The notes under the pieces were generated by a model. That model searched no databases. It was not told the origin of the DNA and saw nothing but the letters and a program-made list of their open reading frames with translations. Of a stretch of DNA of 64,000 nucleotides, positions 22,351 to 33,519 are shown piece after piece. Source of the stretch: Bedellia somnulentella (lineage: Eukaryota; Arthropoda; Insecta; Lepidoptera; Bedelliidae); the NCBI GenBank assembly GCA_963576735.1, contig OY755198.1, forward strand, positions 6,200,001 to 6,264,000, in the 5' to 3' direction. Both the position numbers and the translations under genes were made by a program. How positions within the stretch are numbered: the first letter of the stretch is position 1; every line of letters begins with the position of its first letter.

Positions 22351-23848
22351 GTCCGGTCAATTTAGGCCTAAAATAAGGAGGAAGGTTACATAAATTCATA
22401 AGAAGCTGAAAATTGGCACAATTGTTCAAAACATGATTATAAATGAAACCTCAAAAGTCCCCATCGTTCCGAGGTGTGCTAAAAATTTTACACGAGGTCA
22501 AAGGCCAAAAAAAAGAGTTTTTTGCGATTTTTACGAAACGGTGAGTTTTTGCGCAAAATCACCCCAGTAAAAAATTGTAGATCAGAAAATTCTCTACAAA
22601 AAAGATATCAATAATTTTTTTCTAAAAGCCACCATTTTGAAGATATAACGCGTTGAAAAGTTCGATGATTGGTAATCTTCATACTTTGCACATGTACGCC
22701 ACGTATGAACATCACTTATAAGGTGTTATAACTTAAATTTATTTGCTATTGGTGATTGTAACTTGTTTCTATGCAATATAAGTTAAAATATGAAAACTAC
22801 TTACTTACTTGCTTAGATAAGTTGCGATATGCAACTTTTGTTAAAAATACGCGTAATAAAAAGCAAGTACAACTAGCTTCTTTACCTCCAACCCCAGTAG
22901 CTGCTCACCAACATTTATTTCGGGTATATCACCAAGTTCAAGTGTGGCTTGGTAATCAGCTGGCCCCCTTAAGACTGGGGTTGGAAGTTGGTCGATAATA
23001 CATTAGAGCCAGTTCTAACTTTATTTCCACCAGCACCTGAGAAACATCTTAACTCAATATTTTGCAACTGTAAAAAGGTTGTATTGTAATGCTAAATGTG
23101 GATGCAGAAAAGTTGGACTGTTTTGTTCCCTGGCATGCACAAACTGCCAAGGCCGATCGTGCTCTAATGTTGAGTCAGCTAATCTAGAAGACTCATTTGA
23201 TACCAATGAGGAATCGCTAGTGGGACAGTTGATCTGTGAAATAGAAGAGAAAGAAGAAGAACAGGAACAAGAACAAGAAGAGGACGAAGAACAAGAAACA
23301 GTAATCCTGGAAAATTACGAATCAGACGAGGAATATTAATCATTTCATTTTCAATTACACCGCCATTATTTTAACCAACCGATATGTACAATAATATTTT
23401 ACAATAGTTTTAAAACAAATAAAATCACTGCAGACCCGTGGAATAGGCCTAAAGGGGATACCACGTTAAAATAAAACGCGTAAATAAGAACATAAGTCAT
23501 AGGTGGCGTGGAAACGTGTGCAAAGTATGAAAATTACCAATGATCGAACTTTTCAACGCGTTATATCTTCAAAATGGTGGGTTTTAGGAACAAAATTATT
23601 GAAATCTTTTTTGCAGAGAATTTTCTGATCTACAATTTTGTACCGGGGTGATTTTGCGAAAAACTCACTGTTTCGCTTAAAATCGCAAAAACTAATTTTT
23701 TTGACCTTTGACCTCGTGTAAAATTTTTAGCACACCTCGGAACGATGGGGACTTTTAAGGTTTCATTTATAATCATGTTTTGAACAATTGTGCCAATTTT
23801 CAGCTTCTTATGAATTTATGTAACCTTGAATGTATAAATTGACCGGAT
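22351..23848. mobile_element. 1.5 kb TIR element with ~370-bp inverted repeats
   Basis: The left arm 22351-22720 is repeated in reverse at 23480-23848 with about 90 percent match. The ends are GTCCGGTCAATTTA and ATCCGGTCAATTTA. TACTTTA flanks both sides (22344-22350 and 23849-23855), a 7-bp or longer target duplication. The interior holds a cysteine-cluster pseudogene. The superfamily is not clear to me. Confidence 0.85.
22771..23339 (+). pseudogene. C-terminal part of a CxC-type cysteine-cluster protein
   Basis: Three frames together give LRYATFVKNTRN, PPAPEKHLNSIFCNCKK and CNAKCGCRKVGLFCS, then CTNCQGRSC and an acidic tail ending ENYESDEEY. The cysteine spacing is like tesmin/TSO1-type CXC motifs. 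At least two frameshifts (near 22980 and 23085) break it. The original protein probably served the mobile element; its enzymatic part is absent. Confidence 0.6.
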
Positions 23849-24249
23849 TACTTTACATTCAGTCATTATGAATTTGTTCCTAAACGGAGCTGAAAGATGT
23901 CAAAGTATCCTCGTGGTATAGTTTACACTGATTCGGGTTCTCACAGAGTAAACAAGATTCGAGGTAGATGTTATAAATATAAAATCCTACAGATAAACTT
24001 CAATACGATATTATACGTAATAGATGCCACAAATTTATGGATAAGTGCTATAGAGATTATAAAAATATACTTGAATCATAAATCAAAACTCATTTATATT
24101 CCTTTCAGATATTTTTTTGAAGACGTTAAGGTTCTTTAGCAATTTCAGCTGAGATGCATCTTAATAATGAGACTGGATCTACTGCACAAAAATTACTAGC
24201 CTATTTGCAACCCATTGCTCCAATTAGAATAATAAAAATATTGATAATA

Positions 24250-24460
24250 CGACCTCGGAGGACACATTTGGATCAAATAGAAAATGTGCTCAAAAAGGCA
24301 GGTGACCGCAGTATGAAGAATAAAAGAGCATGTAGGAAAAGATTGATTGATGTAAACGAAGCCAGAGAGGCGTGCCAGGATCGTACAAAGTGGCGATCGA
24401 TAGCCTCTGACCACCCCAATGGGAACCAACGGCGTGAGTATATGTATGTATGTATGACAA
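24250..24460 (+). repeat. RTE 3' end fragment, plus strand
   Basis: It encodes the last ~60 RTE codons (PRRTHLDQIE ... RTKWRSIASD) and ends with GTATGTATGTATG. It is 5'-truncated at about 24250. Confidence 0.85.
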
Positions 24461-24559
24461 TAATGATCCAATTTTGAACAGTTTGTCATCTTCATACGTC
24501 ACAAACAATATAAATATCATCACCGTAAATGAAATTAGTAAGTACATACGTAAGTTAAA

Positions 24560-24990
24560 CATTTATCAATATGCTGGTACAGACAGCATCCACCCGCTCT
24601 TTGTAAATTGTTGAGCAAAATATTTCTCTTTCCCTATCTGTATTATATTCAATCGTTCTCTACGAGACGGGCAGTTTCTTAATTAATAGAAAAGAGCACG
24701 ATTTATCCCTATTCACAAGAAAGGTGATTTATCTGTTGTATCAAACCATAGACCCGTTTCTCTTCTTCCTTGTTTCTCTTTCTATTTAAATGAAAATAAT
24801 CTGCCTCATTACTACAAAATAAAATACATTACATATTAAGTACATCACAACACGGTTTCAGAAAAGGGCGACCGGTCGAATCTAATTTAGTTAGCTATAT
24901 CAATGTACCCTCCCACATAGTCGATGCTGGCCACCAAATTGATGAAATTTGGATAGAATTTGCCAGTGCATTTGTTAAAATTATCCATTC
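24560..24990 (+). pseudogene. Jockey/CR1-type RT N-terminal remnant
   Basis: Recognisable pieces are IHPLFVN, the HKKGD block, NHRPVSLLP and a degraded HGF-KGR motif, in shifting frames with several stops. Confidence 0.6.
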
Positions 24991-25093
24991 ATGGCTGAAT
25001 AAACAGATTGGATCAGTAGGTATCAGTGATTTTTTAAAGTGTTTTATTCTCCTATTCTCCTTTGAAACTTGCTAGTAGCACATCATCAGCACT

Positions 25094-25294
25094 CTAACGG
25101 CTTGATATCATTCGCGCCTTATGCGGCGTTCTATCCCCTTCACTAGAATAGAAGATGTAGAAGGAGATCTTCTTCTTCTTTTCCTCCTCAATTGATTTCT
25201 CGGGGAGTTCCTGGAGGAGTCCCCTCGTTATCCTCGTGGGGTCGCATATCTGAAATTCTAGTTCCTCTGAATAGATGTCTGATCCATAAGTCAA
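25094..25294 (-). other. Unassigned 66-codon open segment
   Basis: An acidic and lysine-rich peptide (EKSIEEEKKKK). I do not recognise it; it could be gag-like debris or LTR sequence. No splice sites or repeats support a gene. Confidence 0.2.
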
Positions 25295-25414
25295 AAGTCA
25301 GATAGAACAACATCCTAATTTCATTAATTCTTACTTTGGTCAAGTCCAGTTTAATCAGGTTAACATAGCAAGTTTATTCAGTTTTATTTATTAATGTGAA
25401 AATACACGGACAAC

Positions 25415-26400
25415 TCCGTTCCATAATCGAATAAATATACACAATTCATTCAGTCCCATAATCCAGTGAACATACACAGTTCATTTAATCCAATAATCCA
25501 GTTTACATACACAGTCCATTCATTCTAATAATCCAGTTAACATACACAGTTCATTCATTCCTATAATGTAGTAAACATAAACAGTCCATTCAGTCCCATA
25601 ATCCAGTGAATATACATAGTCCATTCAGTCCCATAATCCAGTGAAAATACATAGTTCACTCAGTCCAATAATCCAGTGAACATACATAGTTCACTCAGTC
25701 CAATAATCCAGTGAAAATACACAGTTCACTCAGTCCAATAATCTAGCGAAACATACATAGTTCGCTCAGTCCAATAATCCAGTGAAAATACATAGTTCTC
25801 TCAGTCCAATAATCCAGTGAAAATACATAGTTCACTCAGTCCAATAATCCAGTGAAAATACATAGTTCACTCAGTCCAACAATCCAGTGAAAATACCTAG
25901 TTCACTCAGTCCAATAATCCAGTGAAAATACATAGTTCACTCAGTCCAATAATCCAGTGAAAACGCATAGTTCACTCAGTCCAATAATCTAGCGAAACAC
26001 ACATAGTTCACTCAGTCCAATAATCTAGCGAAACATACATGGTTCACTCAGTCCAATAATCCAGTGAAAATACATAGTTCACTCAGTCCAATAATCCAGT
26101 GAAAATGCATAGTTCACTCAGTCCAATAATCCAGTGAAAATGCATAGTTCACTCAGTCCAATAATCCAGTGAAAATGCGTAGTTCACTCAGTCCAATAAT
26201 CCAGTGAAAATGCATAGTTCACTCAGTCCAATAATCTAGCGAAACATACATAGTACACTCAGTCCAATAATCCAGTGAAAATGCATAGTTCACTCAGTCC
26301 AATAATCTAGCGAAATATACATAGTTCACTCAGTCCAATAATCTAGCGAAACATACATAGCTCACTCAGTCCAATAATCCAGTCATCACACATAGTTCAT
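25415..26400. repeat. Minisatellite, ~35-bp unit, about 28 copies
   Basis: The unit is roughly AGTCCAATAATCCAGTGAAA followed by ATACATAGTTCACTC. The left third is more variable (CATTCAGTCCCATAATCC) and the right part more uniform, with two alternating subtypes (CCAGTGAAAA and CTAGCGAAACA). There are no unique spacers. Confidence 0.95.
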
Positions 26401-26884
26401 TACATCACATGTCACGATATGCAGGTAGTGTAAAATAATTTCAATGACTCACTCTCACTTTATATCAAATATGTAAAAACCACTCAAATTTTAGTCATAA
26501 AGTTTTACAATGTTAAAATAGATTATAAAATCATATTCCACCTGCATAATGTTTTATCAACATTGTAAATAATTTTAAATAAAATAAACAAGATTCTAGA
26601 CTAAATGAAAATGAAAACAGATACTGTCTTACGTTATCGAATCAAATCTAGTGTGTGATTCATTTTAACTCCCAATGCACAACGCGAAGTCATTAACATT
26701 CCTTGACGGTAAAATAGTTTAAAACACAGGTAAATTCAAATTACTTCCGTACAAATTGCGAATGTCACGGTGCTTCTACATACCCAAACTTCAAAGCCAA
26801 GGCTAGGCTTCAATGGCAAAAGTTAGGTTGCTTTTATTTTTTTGAGGACATAAAATAGATGTGCATATAGGATAGTGTCACAGT

Positions 26885-27480
26885 CGTATTATATGCATGT
26901 CGTGTGAGTAAGCATGATCAGAGAGTAGCCTTGATAATATATATTTTTATTTTGGGGCTGACTGAAAATCAGTGTTGTGAGGTATTTATTTACTTCACAA
27001 CGATAATGCTGAGGCAGCTTCCAAATTCGTTGCTACTACGCAGGTTATACGGCCAAAGTTTTTTTGTTTTCTTTTATATCTTGGAACTAGTGTGTATGAT
27101 ATTGTCTTTCTATTATTATTTTTCTGTGTGTTTGTGTATACCTATTTTTGTGCTGTGTCTTCCTTTGTACGTGTGTAGGAGCGAATAAATGTTTTTCTTT
27201 TTTCTTTCTTTCTTTCTTTCTTTGATCGAATGCATGTCGTGTGAATAAGCATTATCGGAGTAAACATTATCATGTTGTCTGAGTAAACATTATCAAAGAG
27301 TAGTCCTGATCTAATACATGCCGTGAAAGTTAATTATCGGAGAGTAGCCCTGGTCGAATGAATGTCGTGTGAGTAAGCATTATCGGAAAGTAGCCCCGAT
27401 CAAATGCATGTCGTGTCGTGTGAGTAAGTATTATCGGAGGGTAGCCCCAATCAAATACATGTCGTGTGAGTAGGCGTATA
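26885..27480 (+). repeat. Second minisatellite, ~46-bp unit, interrupted by a LINE tail
   Basis: The units contain GCATGTCGTGTGAGTAAGCA and TTATCGGAGAGTAGCCC. One unit is at 26890-26935 and about five at 27225-27480. In between is a LINE 3' end with a TTTC repeat. Confidence 0.8.
26940..27224 (+). mobile_element. LINE 3' UTR ending in a (TTTC)n tract
   Basis: T-rich, with GCGAATAAATG followed by a CTTT microsatellite at 27193-27222, the form of 3' ends in some insect LINEs. No ORF. It sits inside the minisatellite array, so it is probably an insertion. Confidence 0.5.
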
Positions 27481-27602
27481 TCAAACAAATAAATGTAATC
27501 TATCCTCTTAAAAAATAAACTGTCACTATATTCGCAAATTCGACATAAAATAATAATATAGTTATTGAATAGATCTGGTACATACCCACTTCTGAAATAT
27601 AA

Positions 27603-27995
27603 TGAAACTCCAAATCTTGAACACTGACTTTATTTCCACTTGGTCGTATATAAATATATTACAACTAACAATCAACTATTTGTACTATAATTACGGGCAG
27701 TAACTTTGACTAAACGTCTTTACTTCACTTCTGCTAACAATAGAATGAATAAAAATAATGTCCCGCCTCAACAGCCGTCCTCGTCCCCACCCATTACTTG
27801 TCAAACCGAAAATAGTCACTTCAACCGGAAGTTGAGTTGAAACACTTTACAAAAAAGGTTGCTTAAAGCGGAAGTTGAGATGAAACACTTTACAAAACTG
27901 ATTAACAAAAGGTACTCATATTAAAAATCAACATGAATTAATAATATATGTTTTTCAAAGAAATCATTACAATATATTTTAACAAGAATCATGAC
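27603..27995 (-). repeat. Dispersed ~390-bp repeat, copy 2 (solo LTR candidate)
   Basis: Same sequence as 18066-18462 with scattered changes and a small difference in the internal 42-bp duplication. No pol sequence is nearby, which fits a solo LTR. Confidence 0.55.
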
Positions 27996-27999
27996 AATA

Positions 28000-28488
28000 T
28001 TTACTAGAAAATTTATTCCAAATCTGGCAACCTTTGTTCCTACGTCATTGTTGATACCCAGATTACACGGGGATTTCCCGCTTGATCTGCTGATAGATAT
28101 TGTCATTTTATTATGGGCTTAAATTTTGGGACCAAATCTGCCAAAATGGCAGAAATCTGCCACGAATGGTCACACTGTTCCTTGTAACCTTTAGTGACGT
28201 AAGCAAGCGACGCCATGACACTTTGACGCGTTTTGGTGCAAATTTTATATTTATGAATCAAAAACTATTTTTTAAGTACTAAACCTAAATTTTTCGCAGA
28301 AATATTATGTTTATTATAATTAATATACAGATTGTAATTGTAAAGACTGTTTTCAATGAAAAGTATGATTAATTATCACGTATAGAGGCAGAATTCGTTG
28401 AAAAAAAACACACTTATTTTTTTTCAAATTTTGTTAAAATTTGCACTAAGAAAGTAGTACTTTTGACACCAACATGACAGCTGCGACC
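28000..28488. other. No gene seen before the Transib element
   Basis: Unremarkable AT-rich sequence. No coding frame or repeat was supported. Confidence 0.4.
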
Positions 28489-28493
28489 CGCCG

Positions 28494-28590
28494 CACACTG
28501 GTTTGAAACCCGTAAATGGTGGACTTAGGGGTAAAAGTTGACCTATCACGCTGATTTTTTTTTTACTTACAGTCCTTGCAATTAACTAAA
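28494..28590 (+). repeat. Transib left terminal inverted repeat
   Basis: Starts with CACACTG, directly after the CGCCG target copy. It contains a T run at about 28556-28565. Confidence 0.9.
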
Positions 28591-29567
28591 TTACAGACAT
28601 GCATTTGATTGGGGCTACTCTCCGATAATACTTACTCACACGACATTCATTCGACCAGGGCTACTCTCCGATAATTAACTTTCACGGCATGTATTAGATC
28701 AGGACTACTCTTTGATAATGTTTGCGAACTGTGCGGGTGTAATAGTCCGCACAGTTCTTGACATTTTTGTCCTAGCAACATACCTTGTTTGTCCGCAGCT
28801 TTGAATTGTACGGCACTTTGAAGTTTTCCATACAAAATGTATAGACAACTGAGCAAGTTCCGGGGAGTGTTGGATAGGATACATTACTAGTAGCAGGTGA
28901 AAAATTATAATTATTGTAGGTCTAGGCACACCAAGTTATAAGTAATATGAAAAAGCATCATGTAGCTAAAGTAAACCTTTCTCGCCAGAGTAGGTGAAAT
29001 TATTAGGCATAAAACACTTGGTGTAAATTTTAAGAAGGTTTATATTTTAATTATTTTTCTTCATGATTGATTTATGACTTTGTTATTGTAGTTCCACGCA
29101 GGGTGTCAGGTGTTTAAAGGAAAAAACTATTTGTCTCCGCCGCCAATTGCAACATTTCCGTTCAAAACAAGTAATAAAACAAAAAATATCTTTTGTTAAA
29201 TCTTTTCAAGTTTTATTGCCTTGTTATTGTTATTGGTTTTGTGTGCTGTAAAATAATAGTGGTAAACAAACAACACCTTGCATGGCTTAAAACTGTAACG
29301 GTTTTTCTGGGGAAGTCCCCGAGCGAATAAAAACGAGCGAATCGGTCGTGGCAAATTAGTCATCCAACACCCGCCACCCGCGCTCTTAGCTTACTGTATA
29401 TTGAAATTACATTATTAAAATTAGACTATTTATACATCATTGTATATTCTGTGTCTATATCTCTGATTATAAGATTCAATCAAGATTTGCTTGCTGATTT
29501 TATATTGCACCTGGAGCACCTGCCTCATACCCACACGCCCTGAATACACTACACTGAAAAGGACACC

Positions 29568-31664
29568 ATGTCTCGATTTGGAACAAACTTGGACATCTAC
29601 ATCTTTTTACGAGAAGGAAACCTTCTAGATTACAGAAGACTCCATCAAGCAATTCTGAACTGCATTACCCTCGATGTTTCTGACGAAGATTCTGAAATAA
29701 TATTGCAATTTTCAAAATCGTATACCTCCAACTTGAAAAGAAGATGGGTTGCGGCAAGCAGAACTCAGAAGACTTTTATGAATAGACATATGGAATGGCT
29801 AGAAGAACGGATCAAGTGGCCTGTGTGCAAAAACCTAGATCTTGCAAAGATATTTGAAGATTCTTCAGAGCAAGAAAACGAAGCTATTGATATCACCACG
29901 AAAGAAGATGAAGTCCCAGAGGCCATAGATTTCAATACTACATCTACATCTTCGATGTCAAAAGACGTGAGCACGTCTACTGTAAATACAGCCAGAAAAC
30001 CATTTACAGACTTGGGAAACAAACAAAAGAAAAGACGATCAGGTGCTTTAAGCGACTACTCAGAAGATGAGTTGTTTTTTGCTTTAGTCTCTCGGCTTAA
30101 ATCAAAAGGAAAAACGGACCTTGCACAAGTGATTGAGGACCTCATAAAAAATCCTGAGCGTGCCGAAGAAGTCCATTCATATATGTTGAACAAGGAGAAA
30201 AGGGAAACACTTCAGGAGGATCAAGCTTTGGCCCTTACTACTTCGTTGAATTTGTCAAAATGGAAATATTTGACGCTAAGGAGTTTTTTGTCACATATCA
30301 AGGATTCGACACTACTTCCTTCTTATTACAAGCTATTGAAAGCCATGAAGAGGTGCTATCCGGATATTTCTGCTATTGTAATAAATGAAAATGGAGCAAA
30401 AATCATGCTGCAAGCATTGCTGGATCTGACTGTGCAGAAGATTTTACAAATTGTTGGTGAACCTCATGGCCTAACTACTAGAGAACTAAAGTTGACCAGC
30501 AAATGGGGATTCGACGGAGCCTCAGCACAAAGTAACTACAAACAGAAAACCAGGCTGCCTAACTTGGATGATTCAACAGTATTCATGACGAGCCTTGTGC
30601 CATTGAAGCTAGAATCAGGTAATGTTGTGCTATGGGAGAATCCGAAACCATCTTCTACGTTATACTGCAGACCTATAAAATTTCAATTTGCAAAGGAAAC
30701 CCGCGATTATGTCAAAGAAGAAAAAGCTGCGATGGATCAAGAAATCAAAAATCTTACCGTATCAAAAATAGTTACTATTGTCTCCGAGACCCCATCTGCA
30801 GCTACTTGCAATATATGTCTGGCAAAGCCGAGTGACATGAATAAACTCTCTGAAGTCATCTCAAGACCAGTTCGGGATGACATTTACCAATATGGACTAT
30901 CAACACTTCACATGTGGATCAGATGCATGGAGTGTCTACTCCACATATCCTACAATCAGGACTTTGAGATGTGGTGTGCACGAGGAGAAAACAAAATCGT
31001 CAGAAAAGGAAGAAAAGAAGTAACGCAACAACTATTTAAGGAAGAGATGGGACTTTTGGTAGACATCGTGAAACAAGGCTTCGGAACTACCAACGATGGC
31101 AACACAGCCAGAAAATTCTTCAGAGAGTACGAGAAGAGCGCACAGATAACGAAGGTCGATGAGAAACTCATCAAGCGCTTTGCTGTTATGTTACAAGCCA
31201 TATCCTCAGGGAACGCAATAAAAATTGAAAGATTCCGGGAATATTGCAGAGAAACAGCAGAAATGTTTGTACACCTTTATCCGTGGTATAACATGCCTGC
31301 AAGCGTGCACAAACTGCTCATCCATGGGGCTGATATATGTGAACATTTATCTAATATACCCATCGGAATGCTGTCAGAAGAAGCAGCCGAAGCTAGAAAT
31401 AAGGATTTCAGAAACACAAGAGAGCGACACACTCGAAAAATGGGAAGGATTCAAAATAATGAAGACATACTTCATAAATTTTTAATAACTTCAGATCCTT
31501 ACATATCTCACATCAGGCCAAAGTATGGATACTCTTTGAAGTTAGATTTATTCGCAGAAGCTAGTGACCTTCTTGAATTTGCGATAGAGGAAGTTGAATC
31601 CGAAATGGAAATCGACGAAGCCCCTGCAAATATGGCAGATCCTTTAGAATTATCCACAACATAA
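29568..31664 (+). CDS. Transib transposase (RAG1-related), intact
   Basis: A 698-residue open frame starting in the context GACACCATG. The enzyme cuts and pastes the transposon in the nucleus. About the first 230 residues are weakly conserved and include a serine/threonine-rich linker and a basic NKQKKRR patch, a likely nuclear signal. The core follows: D316 in KWGFDG (first catalytic Asp), a zinc-type pair C414/C417 with D423 soon after as candidate second Asp, the diagnostic GLSTLHMWIRCMECLLH block, TTNDGNTARKFF, SVHKLLIHG, and E608 in EEAAEARNKD, which matches the position of the RAG1 catalytic Glu. The tail is acidic. No frameshift or stop occurs. It is longer at the N-terminus than the best-studied moth Transib as I remember it. 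Confidence 0.93.
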   Translation: MSRFGTNLDIYIFLREGNLLDYRRLHQAILNCITLDVSDEDSEIILQFSKSYTSNLKRRWVAASRTQKTFMNRHMEWLEERIKWPVCKNLDLAKIFEDSSEQENEAIDITTKEDEVPEAIDFNTTSTSSMSKDVSTSTVNTARKPFTDLGNKQKKRRSGALSDYSEDELFFALVSRLKSKGKTDLAQVIEDLIKNPERAEEVHSYMLNKEKRETLQEDQALALTTSLNLSKWKYLTLRSFLSHIKDSTLLPSYYKLLKAMKRCYPDISAIVINENGAKIMLQALLDLTVQKILQIVGEPHGLTTRELKLTSKWGFDGASAQSNYKQKTRLPNLDDSTVFMTSLVPLKLESGNVVLWENPKPSSTLYCRPIKFQFAKETRDYVKEEKAAMDQEIKNLTVSKIVTIVSETPSAATCNICLAKPSDMNKLSEVISRPVRDDIYQYGLSTLHMWIRCMECLLHISYNQDFEMWCARGENKIVRKGRKEVTQQLFKEEMGLLVDIVKQGFGTTNDGNTARKFFREYEKSAQITKVDEKLIKRFAVMLQAISSGNAIKIERFREYCRETAEMFVHLYPWYNMPASVHKLLIHGADICEHLSNIPIGMLSEEAAEARNKDFRNTRERHTRKMGRIQNNEDILHKFLITSDPYISHIRPKYGYSLKLDLFAEASDLLEFAIEEVESEMEIDEAPANMADPLELSTT

Positions 31665-32240
31665 TATTTAAGAACATCATTGGATTATGTAAACTTAACT
31701 AATACTTAAATGATAATAATGTTAATTTACTAAAATAATGTGAAAATGAAATTAATTTGGTGAAATTATAGTTTATTTAAGTATTTAAACATTCACTAAA
31801 GTTTTCACTGTAATACGTTCTACTTCTACTGGGTTTAGTGTAGTGAAATAATATTTTTTGTTAATTATGTTATTATTGAAATCTATTTCAGATTTAATAA
31901 GTGATAGTGATGTAAATTTTGTGAAATTATATAAATTTGAATTATATTTTATGGTATAAACTGTTAATATTTAATTTTTAATGTTTAAATCTAGTTTAAG
32001 TAATTAGATTCATATTGAGTATCTTTTTATTATTTTGTTAACCAATGAACCAATTGATTCATCCCAACCATTGACCAATTGATCATTGAATTCAATACGT
32101 TTATTGCATCCTTGTATATTATTAGCTCTTGTTTAGTAGGTAACTGGCACAGCTTTGGTTTTTTTCATATTGTTTTTATCTTTTTGTTTCGACTACCTGA
32201 AAGGTATATAAATATAAATATATATTGCAAGTCTAAAAGT
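31665..32240. other. Transib 3' non-coding region
   Basis: AT-rich, no ORF, between the transposase stop and the right subterminal inverted repeat. Confidence 0.6.
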
Positions 32241-32547
32241 AGTTTTTTACCTGTTACTAGTAATGTATCCTATCCACCACTCCCCGGAACTTGCTCAGTT
32301 GTCTATACATTTTGTATGGAAAACTTCAAATTGCCGTACAAGTCAAAGCTGCGGACAAACAAGGTATGTTGCTAGGACAAAAATGTCAAGAACTGTGCGG
32401 ACTATTACACCTACTAACCGCTTTTGCTACACCTTTTACCATTTTAAAGATTTTTATAGTTTTAGTTTTTTCGCCATACAAAAAATAATTCAATATTTTT
32501 TTTAACCATGAAAAAGCCCATCATAGAAAAAGTGCCTGAACAAACAT

Positions 32548-32644
32548 TGTTGTTAATTGCAAGGACTGTAAGTAAAAAAAAAATCAGGGTGATAGGTCAA
32601 CTTTTACCCCTAAGTCCACCATTTACGGGTTTCAAACCAGTGTG
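32548..32644 (-). repeat. Transib right terminal inverted repeat
   Basis: Mirror of 28494-28590, ending CCAGTGTG directly before the CGCCG target copy. Confidence 0.9.
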
Positions 32645-32989
32645 CGCCGTGACCCTTAACCGGGGCGGCCAAATCAAATCAAGGCCAGTAAAGTAATCAA
32701 TCAAACTTAAGAGCTTATTCCATTTGCCTGAATTCAGAACGTCCGATAGTCACAGAATCTGAATTCAGACTAGTGGAATAACGTTCAGAACGCTAGGCTT
32801 CCGATAAAGAGACAAATTTCGGCTCCTAGCTCACTAAATTTTTAGTAGCTCCGTCTCAGGAAGGTGGAATAACGTTCAGACGATTTAGTCGCCTCGCGCC
32901 CGCCACAGCGAGAGGACGTGCCAAAATTTTTCATGCCTATGATTGCAAATTACGTAAACAAAAAAAAGATAATAAAAGTTTTATAGCAG

Positions 32990-33482
32990 ATATACATATG
33001 CTCACGCCATTAATTCCAGGGGTAGTTAGGTGGGTAGGGGTTCCATTTCATAGGGGTAGGCGGATATGTATAATTATATTCTTACATACATACATATACT
33101 CACGCTATTATTTCCGATTGGGGTAGGTAAATACGTTTTATCACATACATGCAAATTATATTATATTATATATACTCACGCCATTACTTCCCATCGGAGG
33201 AGGCAGATACGTTTAATTACATACATACGCGCATATACTCACGCTTTTACTTCCGCTTGTGGTTAGCAGATAATTTTAATTGCATACATACATACTTAAA
33301 CTCCCGCCATTTTTCCGTAAGGGGTAGGCAGATACGTATTGTTTCAAATATGCATACTTACACTCACGCCATCACTTCCCGTGGGGGTAGGCACAGGCGT
33401 ATAATTACATACATGCATACATATACTCACGCCATTATTTCCCATTGGGGTAAGCAAATACGTTCGATCACATATATGCATA
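32990..33482 (-). repeat. Satellite made of RTE 3' tails, about seven ~73-bp units
   Basis: Each unit holds a CATACATA tract, TACTCACGCCATTA and a GGGGTAGG block, the last ~60 bp of the RTE element in reverse. Spacing is regular (about 70-80 bp) and the units differ by substitutions. Confidence 0.85.
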
Positions 33483-33483
33483 C

Positions 33484-33513
33484 TTATAGTAAGTAAGTAA
33501 GTAAGTAAGTAAA
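33484..33513 (+). repeat. (AGTA)n microsatellite
   Basis: Seven or eight TAAG repeats. Confidence 0.9.
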
Positions 33514-33519
33514 ATGTTT

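Larger units (their letters stand above)
28494..32644 (+). mobile_element. Complete Transib DNA transposon, 4151 bp
   Basis: Both ends begin CACACTGGTTTGAAACCCG (left forward, right reversed) and match almost without change for about 95 bp. A second inverted pair lies inside (28738-28893 with 32245-32402). CGCCG flanks both ends (28489-28493 and 32645-32649), a GC-rich 5-bp target duplication as known for Transib. The CAC start is also typical and is shared with V(D)J recombination signals. A 130-bp minisatellite piece is inserted in the left subterminal region (28599-28729). The transposase ORF is intact. Confidence 0.93.

Noticed and set aside
25415..26400. CRISPR-like regular array
   Set aside because: Units are contiguous with no unique spacers and the DNA is eukaryotic; it is a minisatellite.
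26904..27188. 94-codon membrane-like frame
   Set aside because: T-rich LINE 3' UTR gives false hydrophobic codons; no coding support.
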